64,000 nt of DNA from Nitrospira sp. (GTDB taxonomy: Bacteria; Nitrospirota; Nitrospiria; Nitrospirales; Nitrospiraceae): the NCBI GenBank assembly GCA_035968315.1, contig JAVYIN010000008.1, positions 104,879 to 168,878 on the forward strand, in the 5' to 3' direction. Shown here piece by piece: positions 17,729-27,142 of the stretch. Position numbers and translations under genes: made by a program. Under the pieces are notes generated by a model, which worked only from the letters and a program-made list of their open reading frames with translations, ran no database searches and had not been told where the DNA came from. The first letter of the stretch is position 1. Every line of letters begins with the position of its first letter.

Positions 17729-18434
17729 AGCGGCCTCCTTCGGTGAGAGAGACGAGGTATTGTAAAGGGGCCATGAGCGCAGAAACAAGGCGGAGTGGTG
17801 AAAACAGCACGGGCGACCCTGCACTATGGTGGGAGGCCGCCCGTGAGTGGCGCTTAGGACGCCGAGAGAATAGACCTTACTCTTATGTCGCGGCCCGCGA
17901 GACCTGCGCGAAGCAAGCCCGAAAGACTTCCAGTCGGGGGAGACATCGTCAATCCCAGGGTCTTGGGTTCCTTGTGCCAGCATTCGGCACCCCACGGAAA
18001 AACTGGCTGGAATCTGTCGATTTCCAGTGCCATGAGGCACAGCCAGTGGAGAACCGGCTCGCACAACCGACGAGAAGCCTACCTTTGCATCGGCAGGCCT
18101 GACGGACCAGGTGGCGTTGCGTCGCTCATATCCACCCTCCTCTCTGATGAAGTCAGCGAGAAACCTGGATAGCAGCCGCGCGGTCTGCCCGATCTCCCGC
18201 AATTCGGAACATCATGGGCCGCACTTCCCCTGTACGCCCATTAGACACAGGTGTCAATAGCCTCGGCGTAGACTTTCGACATAAGCAGCAAAGCATAACG
18301 TATGCCCGAGCCATTCTGTCATTCATGCGGCCGCTCATCGGTTTTCGAAGAGGATGGAAAACAGCCGGGAGAAACAACAAGGGGAGAGCCGTACAACCAC
18401 TCTCCTGCCATGATCACAGCGGAGTCAGAGTAAC
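17729..18434. other. Long intergenic region without a supported gene
   Basis: About 700 bases. Several short frames exist on both strands, but none has a ribosome-binding site with sensible composition, and I recognise no RNA family. A short palindrome GACAC-AG-GTGTC near 18245-18256 is the only symmetric site noticed. It may hold a small RNA or a decayed gene; nothing firmer can be said. Confidence 0.35.
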
Positions 18435-18737
18435 CTACCGTCCCATGCCCTGGGATTTTTGCTTTGCCTTTTCAATTTCTTCCGTCATCTTCGCTTCAGC
18501 CTGGCTCTTATGCTGAGCGGCCGTCTCTTCCATCTTTCGCTCGGCCTCGGATTTAACATTGCCGGCCCCTTGACGAACGTTCGACGTTGACTCGGTCGCG
18601 GAACGCTTGGCATTCGCCATTTCCTGATCGAGCCGTTGCTGCATATCCCCAGCAGAAGGAACCTGGGCAAAGGCCGTGCCCCCGCCTCCCATAACAACCA
18701 CGGCCATGACCGCATACAAAGTGATTGGATTCTTCAT
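18435..18737 (-). CDS. Exported coiled-coil protein
   Basis: A 100-residue protein whose start is set by an AAGGA about 8 bases before the ATG. A signal peptide (MKNPITLYAVMAVVVMGGGG, cleavage likely after AFA) is followed by a wholly helical, Lys/Glu/Gln/Ala-rich chain (residues ~30-95) with heptad-like spacing. It is probably a periplasmic coiled coil; no family is recognised. Confidence 0.65.
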   Translation of the reverse strand: MKNPITLYAVMAVVVMGGGGTAFAQVPSAGDMQQRLDQEMANAKRSATESTSNVRQGAGNVKSEAERKMEETAAQHKSQAEAKMTEEIEKAKQKSQGMGR

Positions 18738-18980
18738 ACCATCCGTCCTTTCTCGGTTATCCCGTTGAGAGATGCCGGTAAATACCCTAATCAATAATTG
18801 GTACCGGTTCAAGTCCCCCACCTACCGCGCCCTCTTCAGGACGACAGCAGAGACTCTCCCTCAAGCTGACGGGAAACATCTTCGTGACGGCCGGATGAGA
18901 AATATCCTCCTGTCCCGATTGACCCAGCGAAGAAAAAGCCTTATCTGGAACACAGGCGTTCATCATACAAAGGAGTTGTC

Positions 18981-19469
18981 ATGATCAAAGAAGTCACAGG
19001 GGATTTGCTCTTATCGAAAGCTGCCGCCATTGCTCATGGAGTCTCACCGCACGACGATTTTAAGCAAGGCCTGGCCTTATCGCTTCGCGAACAATGGCCT
19101 GGGATGTACAAGGACTTCCGGCACTACTGTCAAACCTATAATCCCAAGCCGGGAACCTTGTGGAGCTGGAAGGGACCGGGATCACCCGTCATTATTAATC
19201 TGTTCACTCAAGAACCGCCGGACGGCCATCAGAGCAAACCGGGGAAAGCCACGATCCCCAATATCAACCATGTGCTGCAAGCCTTGAAGAAAGAAGCTCA
19301 GGCTCAGCAAGTCACAAGCCTGGCTTTGCCAAGGCTCGCGACAGGAGTGGGGGGATTGACCTGGGATGAAGTACAACCCGTGATCCAATCCACGCTCAAG
19401 GACCTGGGCATTCCCGTCTATGTGTATTCGACCTATAAGAAGGGTGTCGCAGCAGCAGAACAGGCGTAA
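18981..19469 (+). CDS. Macro-domain protein
   Basis: A 162-residue single macro domain. The opening IKEVTGDLLLSKAAAIAHGVSPHDDF matches the ADP-ribose-binding start (GD-L..AIAHgvn), and LPRLATGVGGLTWDEV is the second substrate loop. Such domains remove or read ADP-ribose, or hydrolyse ADP-ribose-1''-phosphate. A good ribosome-binding site (AAAGGAG, 6 bases) supports the start. It stands alone; no DarT-like toxin gene is adjacent, so a housekeeping or RNA-processing role is more likely than antitoxin. Confidence 0.85.
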   Translation: MIKEVTGDLLLSKAAAIAHGVSPHDDFKQGLALSLREQWPGMYKDFRHYCQTYNPKPGTLWSWKGPGSPVIINLFTQEPPDGHQSKPGKATIPNINHVLQALKKEAQAQQVTSLALPRLATGVGGLTWDEVQPVIQSTLKDLGIPVYVYSTYKKGVAAAEQA

Positions 19470-19544
19470 CAGGCTGCGGAAAAACTCGCGTAGAACCGTC
19501 AACATCGATGAATGAATCAAGCACGGGAGCAGCTCAGAGCAATC

Positions 19545-19671
19545 GCAGGATGATCAAAAAGCCCGTCCAGCAAGGCCGCAGCAAGCGAAGAGGCGAAGGC
19601 GTACTGTTGAACGTACGGAGAGCCTCTGAGCGCCGCGAGAACGCTGCTGGCGGACTTTTTCAGCATCCTGC
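19545..19671. repeat. Palindromic intergenic repeat, copy 1
   Basis: A 127-base element with inverted ends: it starts GCAGGATGATCAAAAAG and ends CTTTTTCAGCATCCTGC, with CCAGCA/TGCTGG further in and a palindromic CGTAC core. A second copy in opposite orientation lies at 58576-58699. Shape and size suggest a MITE or REPIN-like element mobilised in trans; it can fold into one long hairpin and may end transcripts of both neighbours. Confidence 0.8.
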
Positions 19672-19686
19672 GTAAGTTCGGAAAGG

Positions 19687-20673
19687 CTAGGGAAGCTTGG
19701 GGACATCCTGCGCACAGCGGAAGCCGACATTCGGATCTTGTTCGGTGGGATTGCCCTTGGTACGAAACGAAGACCGCAGCCGGTAGGGATTGTTGATATA
19801 CGACCCGCCGCGCTGCGCCTTCGCCGTCCCTTCACTCGGACCGCGCGGGTTGATGGCCGGATTTTTTGCAAAGTTCGAATAAAACTCCTCGTCGTACCAA
19901 TCCATCACCCATTCATACAAATTCCCGGCTAGATCATGCACTGCGTACGGGCTCTTCCCCTTGTCGCGATTGCCGACCGGCGACACCGTCTCGGCGCCCC
20001 CTTCTTTGAGCCCGAAGACCGCATGAGCAGGAGTCGGAGGATCATTCCCCCAGGGATAAATTCTTCCATCGGTCCCGCGGGCCGCCTTCTCCCATTCCGC
20101 TTCCGTCGGCAGCCGTTTGCCCGCCCACAAACAGTAGCCCGTGGCATCCATCCAACTGACCCACCGCACCGGCCGATCCGCTTGGACAAGGGGCGTGTCC
20201 TTGTCCGCAAACCCCCAGGGCGGTTCGCTCTGAACCGCCTCAACATATTTTGCAAAGCGTCCGTTCGTCACTTCAAACTTGTCGAGATAAAACGCGTCCA
20301 GATACACACGGTGAATGGGCGCCTCGTCTTCATCGCCCTTATCGCTCCCCATGATGAACTCGCCCGCCGGGACCAGCACCATCGGAGCACCATCCTTGCC
20401 GGCGATCTCGGCAGGATGCGGGATCGCCGGTTTGAGTGCCGCGCCGCTATTCGTAGCCGCCTTGCCTTTCTCGGCAGGCTTGGCTTCCCCTTCAAGTCCA
20501 TGCGGCTTGACGGGAGGGACAGCAGACTCCGGCTTGCCAACGGACGGCGGGGAGATGGCCGGAGGCTCTTGCTTGGCAGGCCGACTCTCGTTGGCCGCCG
20601 AAGTACTTGCCCAGCAAAACAGTCCAACGAGCAGACTCAGTCCCAGAGCGGAGATTGTCGATCGGCCTCTCAT
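19687..20673 (-). CDS. SUMF1/formylglycine-generating-enzyme-like protein
   Basis: A 328-residue protein with signal peptide (MRGRSTISALGLSLLVGLF, cleavage near TSAA), a Pro/Lys-rich linker, and a complete FGE-sulfatase domain from ~residue 110: MVLVPAGEFIMGS, FEVTNGRF, RLPTEAEWEKAARG, YPWGND, NLYEWVMDWYDEEFY and a C-terminal RGGSY with GFRCAQD. The catalytic Cys pair of true formylglycine-generating enzymes is not evident; only GFRC is near that site. It is therefore more likely a periplasmic SUMF1-fold protein of unknown role. The start codon is chosen for the GAGGG 8 bases upstream. Confidence 0.88.
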   Translation of the reverse strand: MRGRSTISALGLSLLVGLFCWASTSAANESRPAKQEPPAISPPSVGKPESAVPPVKPHGLEGEAKPAEKGKAATNSGAALKPAIPHPAEIAGKDGAPMVLVPAGEFIMGSDKGDEDEAPIHRVYLDAFYLDKFEVTNGRFAKYVEAVQSEPPWGFADKDTPLVQADRPVRWVSWMDATGYCLWAGKRLPTEAEWEKAARGTDGRIYPWGNDPPTPAHAVFGLKEGGAETVSPVGNRDKGKSPYAVHDLAGNLYEWVMDWYDEEFYSNFAKNPAINPRGPSEGTAKAQRGGSYINNPYRLRSSFRTKGNPTEQDPNVGFRCAQDVPKLP

Positions 20674-20863
20674 CCACATCCCTCTCGTCAGACACACAGC
20701 AACGCAGCCAGTCAGACCCTTCACCGTACCGAAAACGGCGAAGCAAATCCAGAGCACCCAGCCGACGATAGGCACTGGGCATCTTCAGATCAGGTTGAAG
20801 CCGGTCTAAAAGCCAAACGGCAGGCTCCCGGTGAACTATCGTCTCTCCCTCGGCCTTCATCGG

Positions 20864-21583
20864 CTAGACTTTTGCGGAAAGCACGCCTGCTAGATTGCGC
20901 AACAAATTATGGCCATTCCCACGCCAGGCGCTGCCGTGCATGCAGGCCAGCAAGACAGGGTTGGTATCCGCAATCTTGTGCAGAAGCGAGTTCGTCGCGG
21001 TGCCATGGGAATAATAATCCATGCCTTGTCGCATCGCCTCACTCGGACCAAGAATGTCCCCCTCCGTCACGGGCGCCATTCCCGACCCAGGCTGAGTGAA
21101 AAGATCCCCGCACAGCAGCGTGCGAGTCGTCTCTTCAAACAGATAGCCGCATTCCCACCCATGAGGCAGATGCGGCGCATCGATCCATCGCAATCGTTTC
21201 TTGCCAATCCGCAGCGTGGCGCCATCGGCAAGCCCATTCGGCGCACGGTCCATCCCGCCGCCATTGATCAATGCGTTCACTTGGCTACAGACCGGCTGCG
21301 CATCTGGAGCAGCCGCAAGAAACTCATTCAAGGCCCCACACTCATCCTGCTCGTAATGCGAGAAGCCGATATACCTCAGGTTCTTGACCGGCATGACTTG
21401 TTCAATGGCGACTCGCACGAAAGGAAAGAACGGACGGGGGCCCGTATGAAACAAGAGCGGTTCCTCGTCAAGCAGCAAATACTGATTAAACGTAAACCCT
21501 CCTGGAACGGGAATCGCCTCAGGCGGAACGTCCACACTAATCCGATAGATCTGCTCCCCAACTTCATGAATCGTAGTGTTCAC
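20864..21583 (-). CDS. MBL-fold protein resembling diiron flavoprotein/ODP domain
   Basis: A 239-residue metallo-beta-lactamase-fold protein with GTG start behind AAGGAGG. The metal motif reads SHYEQDECG, i.e. H-x-E-x-D as in oxygen-binding diiron (FprA/ODP) proteins, but the next His is replaced by Glu. Other ligands visible are His in PHLPHGWECG, Asp in LLCGDLF and His in LACMHGSAW. There is no flavodoxin domain. Oxygen or NO binding is suggested by family, unproven. Confidence 0.82.
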   Translation of the reverse strand: MNTTIHEVGEQIYRISVDVPPEAIPVPGGFTFNQYLLLDEEPLLFHTGPRPFFPFVRVAIEQVMPVKNLRYIGFSHYEQDECGALNEFLAAAPDAQPVCSQVNALINGGGMDRAPNGLADGATLRIGKKRLRWIDAPHLPHGWECGYLFEETTRTLLCGDLFTQPGSGMAPVTEGDILGPSEAMRQGMDYYSHGTATNSLLHKIADTNPVLLACMHGSAWRGNGHNLLRNLAGVLSAKV

Positions 21584-21706
21584 GGCACCTCCTTGTAGTA
21601 AGACATAGGTGATCCATTTCTTTCGTCATCATGGAAGGAGTATCTGGATGTCCGAGGAGGGTCGCCCGGAGCCAATCGAATGGCCCCGGGTCGAGAGCAT
21701 ATAGTT

Positions 21707-22056
21707 TGGTGGAGGCGAGGGGAGTTGAACCCCTGTCCGAAGACCGTCAGCACACCGGATCTACATGTGTAGCCGATCGTTTTAGTTTCGCGGCCACCCA
21801 CGCCCATCGGCTGGCTTAGACTGGCCACTAGCCCAGTATTGTCTCGTCCTCAGCCGCTGAGCACCAGCCTTGGACCAGCCCGCTGTATCGCGTTCCGACC
21901 ACCCCCGCGGGCCTCAGGTGGAGGAACGTCGCAGTTAATTAAGCTGCGAGTGCCAGTTCTTGATTGGCAGTTACATTTTCCCAGAAGTTTAACGAGTTCC
22001 TAGGAGCTCGACATGCACCGATGACTTCAGTATCCCCGTCGAAACCGGTCGCCCCC
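21707..22056 (-). ncRNA. ssrA: tmRNA
   Basis: On the minus strand the 5' end GGGGGCGACCGG pairs with the 3' end CGCCTCC, followed by ACCA, and the 3' part holds a tRNA-like T-arm (CAGGGGTTCAACTCCCC). A resume frame reads N-V-T-A-N-Q-E-L-A-L-A-A and stop, the usual Ala-rich degradation tag ending LALAA. Pseudoknot-like segments follow. At about 350 nt the length is normal. It rescues stalled ribosomes with SmpB, encoded at 39351-39833. Confidence 0.97.
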
Positions 22057-22270
22057 TTTCTTCAAGGTCGTGAAACGTACAACGTAAGAGGAGGGAATCG
22101 CTGGAAGGATTCGGCCAGTCGATCTACCCTCACTCCGCCTTAAAGGCAGATAGTCATCATACAGCACAGATCAATGGGATACCAGAACCGCCTGGAATGA
22201 CACCAGCAACTTCCTAGAGACCGTGAATTACATGGCTCTGCGGGAGAGAAGGGTCTATGCTGAACAATAG

Positions 22271-22942
22271 ATGGATGCACGCAAACCAGGCTACGAGGTC
22301 GAAACCACCGGTTACCATATGGGAGCGACCGCGTATCAGATTCGGACGCTGCTCGATCGGCGGCAGTTCTCAGACCCTGACGGTTGCGCAGAACGGGCCG
22401 GGATTTCCTCCGCCTCCTGGCCGATTTTCGGCGTCGTGTGGCCATCGGGGCTGGCGCTGGCGGAAGAGATGAGCCGATTCCCCATCGAGGGCAAAACCAT
22501 TCTGGAAGTCGGCTGTGGTATCGGCTTGCCCAGTCTCGTCCTGCGGCGGCGCGGCGCCAACATCACCGCGACGGATTACCATCCATTGGCGGAAGAATTT
22601 CTCCGGCACAACACCGATCTGAACGGACTCGCGCCGATCCATTTTTTCAGAACGGCATGGCTGGAACCAAATCTCGACCTCGGCCGCTTTGACTTGATTA
22701 TCGGCAGCGATCTGCTCTATGAGCGGGACCATCCCTCGTTGCTCGCGGGATTTCTCGCCGACCACGCCAACCCGGCCTGCCAAATTCTCCTCGTCGATCC
22801 AGGAAGAAGCCGTTGCGGCCAGTTCAGCTCCCACATGGCCTCCCAAGGCTATGACCGCACCGAGTGGCGCATCCGCTTGCCGGAGAGAAACATGCCCTTT
22901 TTCCCAGGCCGGCTGCTCAGCTTCGTCCGCGCCCACGCGTAA
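22271..22942 (+). CDS. SAM-dependent methyltransferase (methyltransferase-16 type)
   Basis: A 223-residue enzyme. Motif I is ILEVGCGIGLPSLVLRRRGANITATDYHP and the post-motif FDLIIGSDLLYERDHP is typical of the METTL/nicotinamide-N-methyltransferase-like protein methyltransferases. The upstream WPSGLALAEEM also fits that family. The likely substrate is a protein lysine or small molecule. The ATG at 22271 has a weak ribosome-binding site. It converges with the BT1 transporter gene. Confidence 0.85.
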   Translation: MDARKPGYEVETTGYHMGATAYQIRTLLDRRQFSDPDGCAERAGISSASWPIFGVVWPSGLALAEEMSRFPIEGKTILEVGCGIGLPSLVLRRRGANITATDYHPLAEEFLRHNTDLNGLAPIHFFRTAWLEPNLDLGRFDLIIGSDLLYERDHPSLLAGFLADHANPACQILLVDPGRSRCGQFSSHMASQGYDRTEWRIRLPERNMPFFPGRLLSFVRAHA

Positions 22943-22957
22943 AACAGCCTCTCTCCC

Positions 22958-24592
22958 TTACGCGCTCTTAAAGCGCGTCACTTTCGCAAACATGATGGCA
23001 ATAAATGGGAGCGTAAGCCCTAACAGCAATTGGATGATCAGCAGCGGGCCGAGCTGGCTGTAGTCAGCGGGCGTTTGAATCGCGCCGGTCGCCGCATCCT
23101 TCACCTCCCGCGTGACGACAAAGATCTCGTTCAAGTATTTGGTGCCGAGCTGGCTGAAGGAGAGAGCGAGATTGGTGAATGAGGCCATGACGGCAAAGAA
23201 GGTCGCTTTCAAATTCGCCGGTGCCGAGTTGGCGATCCAGGCCAGCATGGGGACCATGGAGATCTGGCCCAGCGGGGATTCCAGCGCCGTATCGATCAGC
23301 GCGATAAACCGCGCATCGACGACCCCGCCGGTCATCCTGGCCGTCCATTCGTGCAAGCCGTAGAACATGCTCACGATCGGCAGCGCCAGAAGGGTGCCGA
23401 TGACCGTGAGAAATCCGACGACATAGGCGATGGAGCGCTCGGCCATGAAGCGCCGGAACACGAACATGCCCACCAAGGTCAGCGTGCTGCCGATCAAGGA
23501 GAGCACCGAGAGAAACTGTTGATCGAACTTCAGATGGTCGATCATCCACCAAGTCGCGCCTGGCCCTGAACCGGGAATCGCGCGAAAGAGAAAAACCACG
23601 ACCGCCGTGCCGACGAGGGTGAATCGTTTATCCGGCTCCAATTCGCGGACCAATTTCGCCATCAGAAAGAGCACGATCCCCATGGACCCGGCAAAGACAA
23701 TCTCTTCGCTGTAGGCAAAGCCGCCGAAGCCCACCGTCAGCGTAAAGAGGACGAAGGCGAGGCTGCCGCCGAGAATCCACCAGTTCGGTGTCGTCGGTTC
23801 GCCTGACTCCTCCCGCGCCTGCACCATCTGCGCAGCCTGCGCCTGTGAGAACCCCTGTTGCAGCAACTGTTGGCGCTGTTGCCTCCGCAGCCACCAAGCC
23901 ACAACCAGCCCGAGGACAGACACACAGGGGATCACCAGCGCCATCAAATAAATACGCTGGTAGATCTTGACCAGTTCTGCCTGTGGCAATCCTTCAGTGC
24001 CGCTGAACATGGAGACATTGACCAGAGCCACCAGGATGCCGCCGCCGATGATGGCCACACGTCCGAGCGTTTGCATCGTCGTGTGCATGAGCTTGCGCGC
24101 CGCCTCGTCGAACGGCTGGCCGCGTTCATCGACACGTGGCACCGCTTCGACCGTCATCGCATCCGCCACGGCATCCTGAAGGACGTAGCCGATGGGGGCG
24201 AGCAGGGTGCTGATGACGAACCAGACTTCCGCCGGGAGGATCGCCGTCATCGCCTCGCGATGGCCGATGAGCGCCGCCATGATGCCGAGACTGGCAGCCA
24301 GGAATCCGGCGCCCAGCCCCACCAGCCAGCCTTTCCATCGCCACAGGAGATCAACCGTATGCCCGATCGGCATCTTGAGGGCCCAGGGAATGCCGGCCCA
24401 GAATCCCAGCGCGGCAAGGAAGGAGGCCGAGAGACCCAGATACTCTTTCACGAAAAATGTGCCGACGATGCCGGTCAGACCGGAAATGCCGTAGGCCATA
24501 TAGACCATCAGCGGCGGCAGGTAGGAGAGGCGCATGTCTCGTCCGAGCGAGAGAATATTGCGATCGACCCACTGAGCCAGTTGTGTGATCAT
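22958..24592 (-). CDS. BT1/folate-biopterin-type MFS transporter
   Basis: About 544 residues with roughly 12 transmembrane helices. Family traits: TFFVKEYLGLSASFLAALGFWAGIPWALK, LLAPIGYVLQDAVADAMTVEAV (the DxxxDxxxVE signature of BT1), and a late APANLKATFFAVMASFTNLALS. BT1 proteins carry folates and pterins in protozoa, plants and cyanobacteria; substrate here is inferred only. A cytoplasmic Gln-rich loop lies near the middle. The ATG at 24592 starts 2 bases after the stop of the ferredoxin-MBL gene, so the two are translationally linked. Confidence 0.82.
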   Translation of the reverse strand: MITQLAQWVDRNILSLGRDMRLSYLPPLMVYMAYGISGLTGIVGTFFVKEYLGLSASFLAALGFWAGIPWALKMPIGHTVDLLWRWKGWLVGLGAGFLAASLGIMAALIGHREAMTAILPAEVWFVISTLLAPIGYVLQDAVADAMTVEAVPRVDERGQPFDEAARKLMHTTMQTLGRVAIIGGGILVALVNVSMFSGTEGLPQAELVKIYQRIYLMALVIPCVSVLGLVVAWWLRRQQRQQLLQQGFSQAQAAQMVQAREESGEPTTPNWWILGGSLAFVLFTLTVGFGGFAYSEEIVFAGSMGIVLFLMAKLVRELEPDKRFTLVGTAVVVFLFRAIPGSGPGATWWMIDHLKFDQQFLSVLSLIGSTLTLVGMFVFRRFMAERSIAYVVGFLTVIGTLLALPIVSMFYGLHEWTARMTGGVVDARFIALIDTALESPLGQISMVPMLAWIANSAPANLKATFFAVMASFTNLALSFSQLGTKYLNEIFVVTREVKDAATGAIQTPADYSQLGPLLIIQLLLGLTLPFIAIMFAKVTRFKSA

Positions 24593-24594
24593 CG

Positions 24595-25476
24595 TTAGGA
24601 GCACGCCGTGGTGATCTGCCGCCGCTCAACCAGCGCCTGCAACTGCCGCTGCATCTCGTCGCTGGTGAACCTGATCCGGTCCCCGTGCCCGGCCAGCACC
24701 CACTCAAAGGAATAGTGCCGCAGTTTCTGGATCGAGTCCACCAGCACGCGCTTCCTCCAGACCAGCCGTTGCGGGGCACCCAGCCGCTGTTCCGCCGCAT
24801 CCCACCAGAGATGATCGCCGGTAAAGAGAAACCGGTTGTGATACAGCAAGGCCATGCTCCCGGCCGTATGCCCTGGGACCGGAATCGCCAGAAAGCCCGG
24901 GGCGAGTTCGATGGCGTCCAACCCTTCGATCACCCACTCGGCATCCGGCATGGCCTCGACATCGCCGCAGTGAATGATCCGTGCCGCCCCGAAATGCGCC
25001 GCGTATTGATGGGCATCCGCCACATCGTCTTTGTGCGTGAGAAAGATGGACGCGATGCCGCCTCTCTGCTCAAACGCCTCGACCAGATGTTTGACGTAGC
25101 GCGGCGAGTCGATCAGCCAGTTCCCCGCCGGATGCTCGATGAAGAAACTGTTCGCCCCGAATGACTTCTCGGCATTGAAGCCGCAAAAATAGACGCCGTC
25201 TTCGAGCGGGAGGGGGAAGCTTGCCATGGCCCTATGCAGCGCAACCTTGTCGCCCTGCTCGGTGCCAATTGCCCCGACCGGGCAGGCCAGCAACGCCTGA
25301 TACGCCTGATGGATCTGGCGCTCTCCTTCAGGCTGACGCCGCACGGCCGAGAACTCGCCGAATTCCTCGAAGCTGGAGGGAGCCAGCTGGCGGCAGGTAT
25401 CGCAATTGATGCAGGTCGCATCCACGTAGAAGTTGCCTGCTACATTGGAGACCAGCCGGTTCTTCTGATCGGCCAT
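24595..25476 (-). CDS. Ferredoxin-metallo-beta-lactamase fusion
   Basis: A 293-residue protein. Residues ~15-70 form a ferredoxin with one [4Fe-4S] set (CINCDTC and CPVGAI). Residues ~90-270 form an MBL domain with IFLTHKDDVADAHQY, PVPGHTAGSMALL, FTGDHLWW and LAGHGDRI. Such fusions are hydrolases or oxidoreductases of unknown substrate, common in phototrophs and nitrifiers. Gene order (O-methyltransferase, this gene, BT1 transporter) with 2-3 base gaps indicates an operon. Confidence 0.9.
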   Translation of the reverse strand: MADQKNRLVSNVAGNFYVDATCINCDTCRQLAPSSFEEFGEFSAVRRQPEGERQIHQAYQALLACPVGAIGTEQGDKVALHRAMASFPLPLEDGVYFCGFNAEKSFGANSFFIEHPAGNWLIDSPRYVKHLVEAFEQRGGIASIFLTHKDDVADAHQYAAHFGAARIIHCGDVEAMPDAEWVIEGLDAIELAPGFLAIPVPGHTAGSMALLYHNRFLFTGDHLWWDAAEQRLGAPQRLVWRKRVLVDSIQKLRHYSFEWVLAGHGDRIRFTSDEMQRQLQALVERRQITTACS

Positions 25477-25479
25477 CGT

Positions 25480-26535
25480 CTACTTGATCCCCACCACCAT
25501 CGAGTCGGGCCCGGCGAGCGGCTCAACGTAGCTCTTGCGGAATCCCGCCTCTTTCATCCAGCCCCGGCAATCCTTGCCCGTATAATCAAAGCCCCCGGGC
25601 GTTTCGATGAGCATGTTCAAGCTCATCAGCAGCCCCAGCACATTCGTCTTCCGGCCGTCGTCGATCAACGTCTCGTGCACGATCAAGGCTCCGCCTTTCG
25701 GCAAGGCCTCATAGGCTTTCTTGAGCAACATCCGTTTTTCTGCCAGATCCCAGTCATGGAGGATATGGCCCATGATGATCACATCGGCCTGAGGCAGGGG
25801 CGCCGTAAAAAAGTCAGCCGGGTGAAATTGCAGACGCCGCTCCAGTCCCTGTGCCCGCACATAGGATTCAAAAATCGGCTGCACCACCGGCAGGTCCATC
25901 CCTCTGCCGCTCAGGTGCGGATGCGCCAGAGCCACTTGCACCGGTACGCCACCTTGGGCGCAGCCCACATCCACGAACGTGTTGTACCGTTTCCAGGGGA
26001 ATTGCTTTGCAATGGCCCGGGCCGCGCCGAAGCTCAATCCCGTCATGGCCTTGAGAAATCCTTCCAGCCTGATGGGATCCGCATAGAGCGCCGCAAAAAA
26101 GTTGCCGCCTTCTTTCGCTTCGTTCTGAGGCGCGCCGGTGCGCAGACCCTCCGTCAGCGACCCCCAAAACTTGTACAGCCGTTCATTGCACATCTCCAGC
26201 ATGCCGCCGGCGTAGGACGGTTTGTTGCGATCCAGGAACAGATTGGTCTCTGGCGTATTGGCGTACCGGCGGCCCGTTCGCCGCAACAGACCGAGCGAGA
26301 CCAGCGTATCGAGGAAATCCCGGACACTGCGCGGGTGGAGCGACAAGCGGGCTTGAATCGCCTCGGCATCGAGCGCGCCCTTCGCCAGTTCCGTAAAGAG
26401 GCCCAATTCAATGGCGCTCAGCAATGTTTTCGAGCCCCAGAATCCCAGCCCCAACTGCATAATCCCATCGGGCTTCAACACCGGCGGCTTCTTGGCCTTC
26501 GGCCTCTTCTTGTTCACACGCTGTACGGTAGCCAT
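25480..26535 (-). CDS. SAM-dependent O-methyltransferase (plant/CrtF-like)
   Basis: A 351-residue enzyme. An N-terminal winged-helix dimerisation domain ([21 protein letters not shown]) is followed by the methyltransferase fold: [17 protein letters not shown] (motif I), the acidic [10 protein letters not shown], and [32 protein letters not shown], where His-Asp is the typical acid/base pair of O-methyltransferases. A basic N-terminal stretch (NKKRPKAKK) is unusual. The ATG at 26535 with GGAGG 9 bases upstream is preferred. The substrate is probably a hydroxylated aromatic or isoprenoid. Confidence 0.88.
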   Translation of the reverse strand: MATVQRVNKKRPKAKKPPVLKPDGIMQLGLGFWGSKTLLSAIELGLFTELAKGALDAEAIQARLSLHPRSVRDFLDTLVSLGLLRRTGRRYANTPETNLFLDRNKPSYAGGMLEMCNERLYKFWGSLTEGLRTGAPQNEAKEGGNFFAALYADPIRLEGFLKAMTGLSFGAARAIAKQFPWKRYNTFVDVGCAQGGVPVQVALAHPHLSGRGMDLPVVQPIFESYVRAQGLERRLQFHPADFFTAPLPQADVIIMGHILHDWDLAEKRMLLKKAYEALPKGGALIVHETLIDDGRKTNVLGLLMSLNMLIETPGGFDYTGKDCRGWMKEAGFRKSYVEPLAGPDSMVVGIK

Positions 26536-26597
26536 CACTCTCTCCCTCCTTTTCCCTCAAAAAGGATGTGCGCCCCCTCCATTCGCCGCGCGCGTTG

Positions 26598-26987
26598 CTA
26601 CCCGTGAGTCATGATCGCATCGGCTTCGATTTCGACCAGCATGTCCGGATCGATCAGCCGCTTCACTTCCACCATCGTCGTGGCTGGCCGGATGTTGCCG
26701 AACACTTCACCATGCGCCCGTCCGACCTCCTGCCATTGATCGATATTCGCCATGTAGATTCTCGTCCGCACGACATCGGCCAGCGTCGCGCCGGCCTGCT
26801 GCAGCGCCGCTTCGATCGTTTTGAAGGTCTGAATCGTCTGCGCGTAGGGATCGCCCTTGCCCACCAGGCCGGACGGCGTCATCGCCGTAGACCCGGAGAC
26901 CTGCACATGAAAGCCCACGCGCACCGCCCGTGAATACCCGATCTTCGCTTCCCAAGGACCACCCGTCGAAATGTTCTGCCGTGCCAT
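26598..26987 (-). CDS. RidA/YjgF-family protein
   Basis: A 129-residue protein of the RidA superfamily, which removes reactive enamine/imine intermediates. Visible are WEAKIGYSRAVRVG, VSGSTAM, YAQTIQTFKTIEAALQQAGATLADVVRTRIYM and the C-terminal LVEIEADAI. The Arg of the VVRTRIYM motif is retained, so deaminase activity is possible. The ATG at 26987 is chosen for AAGGAG 5 bases upstream. Confidence 0.92.
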   Translation of the reverse strand: MARQNISTGGPWEAKIGYSRAVRVGFHVQVSGSTAMTPSGLVGKGDPYAQTIQTFKTIEAALQQAGATLADVVRTRIYMANIDQWQEVGRAHGEVFGNIRPATTMVEVKRLIDPDMLVEIEADAIMTHG

Positions 26988-27142
26988 CGTCACTCCTTTA
27001 GATTACCCGTGTGAGGTGAGAGAAATCCGGTTCTTGTTCTGCATGAGCCAGGTCTCGAAATTCAAGTGCGCAGGATTCACGCTGCGGGCAACCCTGCGGC
27101 CCGGCAACCCCCATCATCTTCTGATCCGCCATCGCCGGCCTT

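Noticed and set aside
17729..18202. Upstream extension of the pterin dehydratase frame (up to 274 residues)
   Set aside because: The internal ATG at 17728 has a perfect AAGGAGG and starts the known domain; the extension has no recognisable content.
18780..18830. GGTTCAAGTCC, a T-arm-like sequence, suggesting a tRNA or tRNA remnant
   Set aside because: The surrounding bases do not pair as T-stem beyond two positions and there is no anticodon or acceptor stem.
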